Shown one piece after another: positions 57,579-64,000 of a stretch of 64,000 nucleotides of DNA (position 1 is the stretch's first letter; every line of letters starts with the position of its first letter). Made by a program: the position numbers and the translations under genes. This DNA comes from Turnera subulata (Eukaryota > Streptophyta > Magnoliopsida > Malpighiales > Passifloraceae): assembly GCA_028386065.3 (NCBI GenBank), contig JAKUCV010001000.1:55809-119808 (forward strand), written 5' to 3'. Below the pieces are notes generated by a model that saw only the letters and a list, made by a program, of their open reading frames with translations, was not told the DNA's origin and ran no database searches.

Positions 57579-57602
57579 ACACGCCTACTAAAATAGGCGT
57601 GT
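57579..57602. other. Perfect 9-bp hairpin
   Basis: ACACGCCTA, six-base loop CTAAAA, TAGGCGTGT, directly after the LINE A-tail. It may be a fold-back relic or a transcription-end structure. No known motif. Confidence 0.6.
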
Positions 57603-58055
57603 TTAATTGATCCTTTTTCAACATTAAATGAAAAATTAACGCAAAAAAGGTTAAATAGCCAAAGCAACATGGTTAAATAGTACTTTATTTTACATGAATG
57701 CCCACTTGGTATTATTCGAATGAATTTTAGCTTACGCCGTTTTGAAAAATGACTGACTCTTTGTTTAGACCTTTCCTCCGTCCTCTCTCTTACAAACACA
57801 ATATCTACCTATAGTAGACCGCCACATGCGTACTCTTCTTTTGACCTTTCGAACCCCCGAGAGTTAGCGCATGCACCCCCTCGTTTCCTCAACATCCATC
57901 TTAAATGCCAAAGACGAGTTATATCTCTTTACGAGATTGTCTAAGAAGTAAAGTCTCCCTATAGTTTACTCTCTTCAGTAAGCTTCCTACAGATCTACTC
58001 CCTAGGAAGGTTTACTAACCAAGTTTATAAAAATCTCAAAAGAAAACCCCTACCA
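57603..58055 (+). other. Leader of the next LINE and spacer
   Basis: The part from about 57740 is CT-rich and may be the 5' UTR of the LINE that starts at 58056. No open frame of note. Confidence 0.35.
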
Positions 58056-61000
58056 ATGGCTAGAGTGGAGGATGAACTCCGAGAGGAGGACTTCTGCATA
58101 AGCCTCAAGGACATTCCAGTAGCACCGCCTTCGAGTGAGGTGGAGCAATGACTTGGGGATCTCATAACGTGCATGGGTCTAGTTGGTAAGATCTACACAA
58201 ACCGATCTTTTGTTTCTAGTACTGTGAAAGCTGATATGAAAAAGGTTTGGGACATTAGAGGTAGCTTCATGGTAACAAAGAAAGGTAGCAATGTTTTTCT
58301 ATTTGGTTTTGAGTTCGAAGAAGATTGTGAAAAGGTGTACAAGGACACACCTTGGCTTATGTCTAATGCACATTTAAATCTCTGTAGATGGTCCCCAAAG
58401 GTATCCTTTAATAGAATTCCGATGAGGTTGTCCTGGTTTTGGATTCAACTTCACAACCTACCTCTGGACTTTTTGGACTATTTAAAGATAAAGAAAATGT
58501 GTAGTGTCTTTTGTGCTGCTATTGAAATTGATGACAGGATTGAGAACTATAGGGGTGGAATAGTTTTGTTTGTGTAAGAGTTGAGTTTCTCCCAGAACGC
58601 CCCCTCATCGCCGGAATTCACGTGACGGCATGATAGACACCAAACACTGGGTCAAGGTGCGGTATGAACGCCTAGGGGAGTTCTGCTACAACTGTGGCAG
58701 GATCACTCACCCCATGCGGCGATGCGACCGCCCCCGGAGGAAGATATAGAAGGAGGAGGCTGAATCGGTCCTTAGTTTTGGTCCATGGCTGAGGGCGAAG
58801 GAGTGTTCCACATGCTTCCTACCAAGACTCACAGCACCCAAACCCAGCCAGACAACCCCTCTAGTGCACAAGGAAAATGTGATTTTGACTCCCCTAGCGC
58901 ATGAACAGGTTGTTGAGGCTAACGGAGGCAACAACCCGGACCCAGCCCCAGACTCAACCCCTAGAAAACAGCCTACAGAGGAGACACAAGGCCAAGGCAA
59001 GAAGCGAAGAGCTAGAAGTGTGTTGGGGACAGAGGAAGGAAATTGAAACGCCCCGACCCGTATTTACGGTCACAGTAAACACGTGCCGGAACTGTAACGA
59101 CCTGACCAAAAAAAGCCCAGCATACAGTGTATACAACAGAAACTCGGGCTCAACAGCCCAAAATAAAAACATCAATAACGTCATAACCGGCCCAATGGCC
59201 CAATAATAACAATATAATGCACAGCGGAAGACTTAATAACTCATAAAGACACTGTATGCGACACTGATGCAAACTATGGATCCGAGTCCTGTCCAAGGGA
59301 TAACGCCGCAGCCTGTCTGGAATGCATCAAACTTGTACCACAAATAACCCATCCTACAGGATGAAAGCCCGCAGGTGAGGGGTGAGTCCGAAGTGTTCAC
59401 CGACGAAGGATAGACAATCAATATGCAGCACTATAAATTACTCAAGGTCAAAAACAAGCATAACAACCAAACCAGAAGATAAGACCCAAAACTGGTCCAA
59501 GACCAAAAAGACTAAAACAAAAATCCAATTTTTCCAATTTTATCTTTCTGGACCCCGTCACGGATAAGCTAGGGGTCAGATCTGGTTCTCAACATATTTC
59601 GGGTGCCAGACCAAATCCAAGAGAACCCAGGGATCGACATCCCAAAAATAAGAACCCAGGGATAGACATCCCAAATATAATCACGGGATAGACATCCCAA
59701 GCATAGACATGCTTATCACAAGTAACCCAGGTCATGGCCACCACAAAACAGTCTTAAACTATCGAGTCGTACCACTACTTATCACGTGACAATTATATCA
59801 TCATTATCCAAAACCAAATTACAGGGATCAACATCCCTAACCAAAATACCGGGATAGACATCCCATCCAAAACCGAGGATCGACATCCTTATCACATTTT
59901 ATTATTTAATCCATTATACTTAATACCAAAAAGACACAGTGATAAATATCCAAAACTCAACATGGGGATAAACATCCCAAAATCAAATCATGGCACTGGG
60001 ATAAACATCCCGAATCAAACCACAACAAATGCAACAATCAACAGTGCAATAATCATCAAACACAACAACCGAGTAATACAGGCACATATTGAAGGAAATC
60101 CATCCTCACCTTGGCCGATTACTCAACTCCAGAGACAATGACCGGTCCAAAGCCGGCTCCTCAGCAAACTGCTCGATATCATAACCTATACAACAAAACA
60201 ATATACTCACATAAATGCACATAATCGGTATACTATGATGCCAATACTGCGAAATAAATCCATCCCAGTTCATATCCTTTATTATTTCCCTTTACCGAAA
60301 ATATTATACCGTACGTATATCCGAATATAATTTCGGTACCATACTTTAATTAAAACTCTTTTCAAAATATTTTCATAAATTAATTATACTTTCCCAAAAT
60401 ATATAATCACCATAATTTTCTGGAAAAGATAACATATGTATATATATATTTTCTAAAATATTTCCATAAAATATATTACTTGCCAATAATAATTACCAAA
60501 TATTATTATATTAAGAAAACTATATTTCCAGAAAAATTAGTCATACGAAATTACTTCCTAAAAATAAATTCGTATTAATAAATATACCTATATACATTTT
60601 TCCAAAGACAAAATACATTTTCTAAACCATTATATATCAACATAATAATTATCTTAATTTTCAAAGAATCAAAGTAGATATATATTTTCAAAAATACTAT
60701 AATTAAAACTTACTGTATTTTTTCTCAAAATATATATTTTCCCATAATTAATTATATACAGTGAAAATAAATATATATATCTGTATCTTTTTTTATTTTT
60801 TTTTAATTGGACTGGGCATGAACAGAACCAACCCAGGCTTGGACAGGACCAGCCCAGGTGTCCAGCCCACGCCCAGAACAATCAAGCCCAGCCAAACCTT
60901 AAGCCCAACCCGAAACCACACAACCCAAATAACAACCCAATCCAGGTTCGCGACCCGCCCGAAGGAAACGGGTAGTCGCAAACCCGTGCTCACCTTGGCG

Positions 61001-62250
61001 GGTCGAGCAGCTGCGGCGGCGACACGGATCGAGGCAGGAGAAGGCGAGCACTCCAACAGCAGCGACGGACGAGGGCGACTCCATGGGCGGTGGAACGGCG
61101 GCGCTGCGTCTTCGGCAGGAGGCGGTTGGCACGGGGAAGCAGATCCACCGGGTCGCACGACGGGTCAACGGCTTCCGCAGGCGCGTCAGGCGGCGGAAGG
61201 CGACGGGGAGGGCGGCGTTCAGTCGGCGACGGCGTAGCGAGCTCGATGGTGTCGGTGGTGCATCGAGCGGCCGCGCGGAACGCCACGGGGTGAACAGTGA
61301 CCGGTGGAGGAAGGAAGGTGACAATTGTTCCCTTCTTTTTTTTCTGTATTTTCTCTTTTATTTTTCTATTTTCCTTATTTTCTTTTCTTTTCTTTTCTTT
61401 TTCTTTCATTTTCTTTTTTTTTCTGCTTCTATTTTTTTCTTTCTTTCTTTTTTTTTCTTTTTCCTCTCTGTTTTTCTTCTTCCGATTTTATTTTTTTCTT
61501 TTATTCTCTCTTTTTTTTTCCTTTCCTCTTTCTCTCTCTCTTTTTTTTCTCTCTTTTTTTCTTTTTCTTCTCCTCTTCTTCCCCTTTCTCTTCCTCTTCA
61601 CCGATTTCCTGCTTTTAAACTGTTTTTTTTACTATTCGTCATGTGAAGCTTGAATAATGCAGCTTGTCTGCATTACGGAGCGAGTCCGGTCCGGACCAGA
61701 AAATAACTGATACCCCCCTTAGTTATTTTCCGGTGTGATTTTTTGAAGATTCCGGGACCCGAAAAATACCAACTTTGGTCCGTAAAATCCACGGAAAAAT
61801 CGCAAGCGCGTGAAAACCCTCGGTTACGAAAAACAACACCCGATTTACCTTGAATTAATTACCCAAGATTAATTCTTTCGGTAAATCACTGTATTACGAC
61901 TTTTACAGTCCCGGTAAAAATCCAAATTTTTACCCGGGCTATTACAGAAATGCTATAATTGGTGGACTCCACTCCGGATGGGTTAAATTGATGACTGAAC
62001 TCGCAATATCTATTGAAAAAGAGGTGCCAGCTTACTCCACAACTAAGAAGCAAAGCTGGAAACGGCTAGCTAGAGCAACGCAGGGGATCTATGATCCATC
62101 GGAGGCGGAAATAAGGAGAAGGGTGGAAATAGAGGCCTGGGTTAAAGAAACGATGGCCATAGTGCAGTCGGATGAGCAGGCGGGGCAGAAGCTCATGAAG
62201 GATGCCATTAAGGTTGACTCCTCAAGGAGTGGCCAATCCTCAAAGAAATG
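58056..62250 (+). pseudogene. LINE ORF1 (DUF4283 / zinc knuckle), interrupted by a solo LTR
   Basis: ATG at 58056 (MARVEDELREEDFCISL), in-frame TGA at 58149, then a DUF4283-type nucleic-acid-binding domain (VWDIRGSFMVTKKGSNVFLF, LNLCRWSPKVSFNRI, SWFWIQLHNLPLDFL). A frameshifted stretch follows, then a knuckle CYNCGRITHPMRRC (CCHC spacing 2-4-4) near 58690-58730 and a Lys-rich tail to 59043. The LTR 59044-61946 follows, and the frame resumes at 61952 with a Lys-rich segment (KQSWKRLARATQGI, IEAWVKETMAIVQS) to the stop at 62250. DUF4283 plus CCHC is the ORF1 of plant L1-like LINEs. Several stops and frameshifts make it dead. Confidence 0.7.
59044..61946 (-). mobile_element. Solo LTR of the 3-kb family, TSD GAAAT
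   Basis: 2903 bases in minus orientation, TGAAACGCCCCGACCC to CTATTACA, flanked by GAAAT at 59039-59043 and 61947-61951. It carries the hairpin block (59360-59405), dyad array (59625-60015), mini-exon-like segment (about 60110-60190), AT-rich part, GC-rich block to the donor-like AAG|GTGAGC (GT at 60992-60993, minus) and a T/C tract (61330-61600). Confidence 0.95.
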
Positions 62251-62539
62251 AGAATGGGGGATGGCGGTCTGGATGCCACTGCTAGGCGTTAAAGGACCAT
62301 TGAGATTTTGTCACCAATTGGTGAATTTTGATGGTGAATGAGTCGAATTTTGGCCTTACGGATGCGGACTCCTCAAATATACAGACCTACGGTGGGCTAA
62401 TGTCTCTGGTGACAAAGCAGGTGAGTATCCCTTTTTGAACACTCTTACTGCTCTAACTTGTGTAAATAGGGAGGATTTAACAATGGCACTAGCCATGGAT
62501 TAGGGTGATGAAGTAGGGCCAATTTGGGCATGCTCCAGT
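62251..62539. other. LINE remnant running into retroelement DNA
   Basis: No reading frame of note. The LINE ORF1 ends at 62250 and the gypsy 3' tail is recognisable by 62540. The exact junction is not visible. Confidence 0.35.
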
Positions 62540-62764
62540 CTAGCTAGACGAACAGGGGGCGACATTGGTATTAACCAATTTCTTGGGAGCTCGCTTCTTC
62601 CGTCGTTTTGGGGAAACGACCATGTGCTCCTTCAGACCGATGATGTTGGTCTTGAACCGCTTCTTTGGAGGTTCATCATCGGAGCTTGTCGGGAAAGCTT
62701 TGCCGCCGATGTAGCTGTTGTTCTCGGAGTCAGAGGTTGTCCTTGATCTTAGTGGAGAGTCCAT
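62540..62764 (-). CDS. Small antisense ORF in the retroelement 3' region
   Basis: 75-codon ATG-to-stop frame opposite to the element's own direction. It has an acidic Ser-rich start, an SSDDEPPKKRFKTN patch and a basic VSPKRRKKRAPKKL segment that looks like a nuclear-localisation or nucleic-acid-binding tail. No family is recognised. A TATA box (TTATAAATA, minus strand, 62799-62807) lies 35-43 bases before the ATG. Antisense accessory ORFs between pol and the 3' LTR are known in some plant Ty3/gypsy (Tat) lineages; whether this is one is open. Confidence 0.45.
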   Translation of the reverse strand: MDSPLRSRTTSDSENNSYIGGKAFPTSSDDEPPKKRFKTNIIGLKEHMVVSPKRRKKRAPKKLVNTNVAPCSSS

Positions 62765-62811
62765 GACTGTGTGTAAGTATGCCAGTCATGAGATTTGGTA
62801 TTTATAAGCGG

Positions 62812-62847
62812 ATGAGATGTCGCTTAAGGGTATAAGCGGTATCTCAT
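62812..62847. promoter_or_regulatory. Long imperfect palindrome by the antisense promoter
   Basis: ATGAGAT, GT, CGCTTA, loop AGGGTA, TAAGCG, GT, ATCTCAT: thirteen paired bases with one symmetric two-base internal mismatch. It lies just upstream of the antisense TATA box. Confidence 0.6.
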
Positions 62848-62879
62848 GTTGAGGTTGGATACCTGGCAAAGTGTGCCAG

Positions 62880-62950
62880 AATCTTATCGTGGTAGGGCCC
62901 ACGGATAAGACGGAATTTTGGGGACGAAATTCTTTTTAAGGTGGGTAGTC
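62880..62950 (+). mobile_element. Retroelement 3' tail with polypurine-like tract
   Basis: GGGGACGAAATTC, then TTTTTAAGGTGGGTAGTC, directly before the LTR TGTAACAG. The homologous tail is at 13439-13513 on the other strand; both have GTGGG...CCACGGATAAGAC in common. This shows the LTR at 62951 was a 3' LTR. Confidence 0.75.
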
Positions 62951-64000
62951 TGTAACAGCCCGGGTAAAATTTTGGATTTTTACCGGACTGTAAAAGTCTA
63001 TTTACCGCGATTTACTGTTGAATTAATCTTGTGTAATTAATTCAAGGTAAATCGGGAGTCGTTTTTCGAAACCGAAGGTTTTCCCGCGCTCGTGATTTTC
63101 CCGTGAATTTTTTGAACCTAAGTTGGTATTTTTCGGGTTTTGGAATTTCTCGAAAAATCACACCGGAAAATAACTAAGGAGGTATCGGTTATTTTCTGGT
63201 CCGGATCGGATTCGCCCGTAATGCAGACGAACTACATTATTTGATAATCACATGTTAAATAGTAATTAACATGTTATAAAATGAGGATCAGCAGGAGGCA
63301 GCCGGGAGAGAAAGGAGAAGAAAAAAAAAGAAAGAGAGAAAAAGGAGAGAGAGAAAGAAAAGAGAGAAAAAAAGAAAAAGAGAGAAAAAGAAAAAAAAGA
63401 AGAAAAAGAAAAAGAAAAAGAGTGGAAAAAAAAGAGAAAAAGGAAGAAAAAAAAGAGAAGAAGAGAAATAATAAAAAAAACAGAAGAAAATATATACAGA
63501 AAAAAATACAGAAAACAAAAAAAAAGAAATAAAAAAAATAGAAAAGAAAAGAGAAGGAAAATGCAGAAAATGAAGAAAAAGAAAAAAAAGAAGAAAACGG
63601 GTTACTGTTCATCGTCAACCCAGGGGTCACTGTGCACTCGCCGACGATCTGCGCCGCGTCGCGTGCCACCGCCGCCACCATGGTGTTCCTCTCACCGGCG
63701 CGACCTCACCCCTGCTGTCGCAGTCGCCTTCCGTCGCGAGACTCGCCGTGACGCGCCGTCGACCCGATGCAGACCCGGCGGATCCTCTTCCTCCGCCTGC
63801 TGCTACGCCGTCGTGCCGCTTCACGCCAGCCTTCCACAGCCCTTGCAGTCGCCTCGTTGCCGCCTTCCCCGCGCTTGGTTCTCCCTCGAGCTCGCGTCGC
63901 CCACCGTCGTCGAGGTAAGCAGATCCGAGTAGACGACCCGCTAAGCAGTCCGGGTCGCGCCTGGGTCTGGATCCGGGTGCGACCAGTTCTGCCTTTAATT
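62951..64000 (+). mobile_element. LTR of the 3-kb family, cut by the window edge
   Basis: Starts TGTAACAGCCCGGGTAAAA and continues past the window end. It holds the purine tract (63310-63600), GC-rich block (63610-63914) and donor-like CGAG|GTAAGC at 63915. The array, hairpins and end are outside. Confidence 0.9.

Overview
The window is nuclear DNA of a flowering plant, most likely a eudicot. Evidence: multi-intron genes with plant-type families (SUVH histone methyltransferase, GH51 arabinofuranosidase, chloroplast ribosomal protein PSRP5, ALADIN), AT-rich introns and spacers, and abundant LTR, LINE, hAT, Tourist, SINE and Mutator-type elements. I cannot name the species from sequence alone.

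Layout. 1-4.6 kb: first exon of a probable DHHC protein S-acyltransferase (minus), then a complete SUVH1/3-type H3K9 methyltransferase (minus). 4.6-31.3 kb: transposon-rich. It holds a hAT element with exact TIRs and 8-bp target duplication, a LINE 3' end, a threefold tandem duplication (7.3-17.0 kb) carrying copies of one large LTR, a dead CAF1 deadenylase, a C2H2/EAR zinc-finger gene split by a solo LTR, a second solo LTR beside a SINE, and a Pack-MULE that carries GRF and PPR gene pieces. 31.5-39.1 kb: intact alpha-L-arabinofuranosidase gene (plus, 17 coding exons). 41.1-41.9 kb: PSRP5 (minus). 42.5-46 kb: a different LTR with TATA box and PBS-like site, then tandem broken copies of an AVT-type amino-acid transporter. 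47.7-48.3 kb: a PSRP5-like basic, probably organellar protein (minus). 49.9-55.8 kb: ALADIN nucleoporin (minus, 14 coding exons), including a U12-type AT-AC intron. 56.8-64 kb: LINE fragments, another solo LTR inside a LINE ORF1, and the start of one more LTR, preceded by a retroelement 3' tail with an antisense ORF.

One LTR family recurs seven times (8.3, 10.3, 14.3, 19.2, 22.5, 59.0 and 63.0 kb). Four copies are solo LTRs with 5-bp target duplications (AATTA, GCTGC, CAGTA, GAAAT). The LTRs are about 2.7-3.1 kb. In each copy that reaches the relevant part I see the same gene-like architecture: a GC-rich block ending at a 5' splice-site sequence, and, in the copies compared, an AT-rich stretch, a 76-77-nt mini-exon-like segment with splice signals on both sides, an array of 5-bp-stem/4-nt-loop dyads that show paired (compensatory) base changes, and two adjacent hairpins. 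This is the most unusual pattern in the window.

The host genes do not form a pathway. SUVH acts on chromatin, the GH51 enzyme on cell-wall arabinans, PSRP5 and its relative in organelle ribosomes (the second is inferred), and ALADIN at the nuclear pore. The order PAT-like, PSRP5, ALADIN recalls the Arabidopsis At3g569xx neighbourhood (from memory), suggesting an ancestral block widened by transposons.
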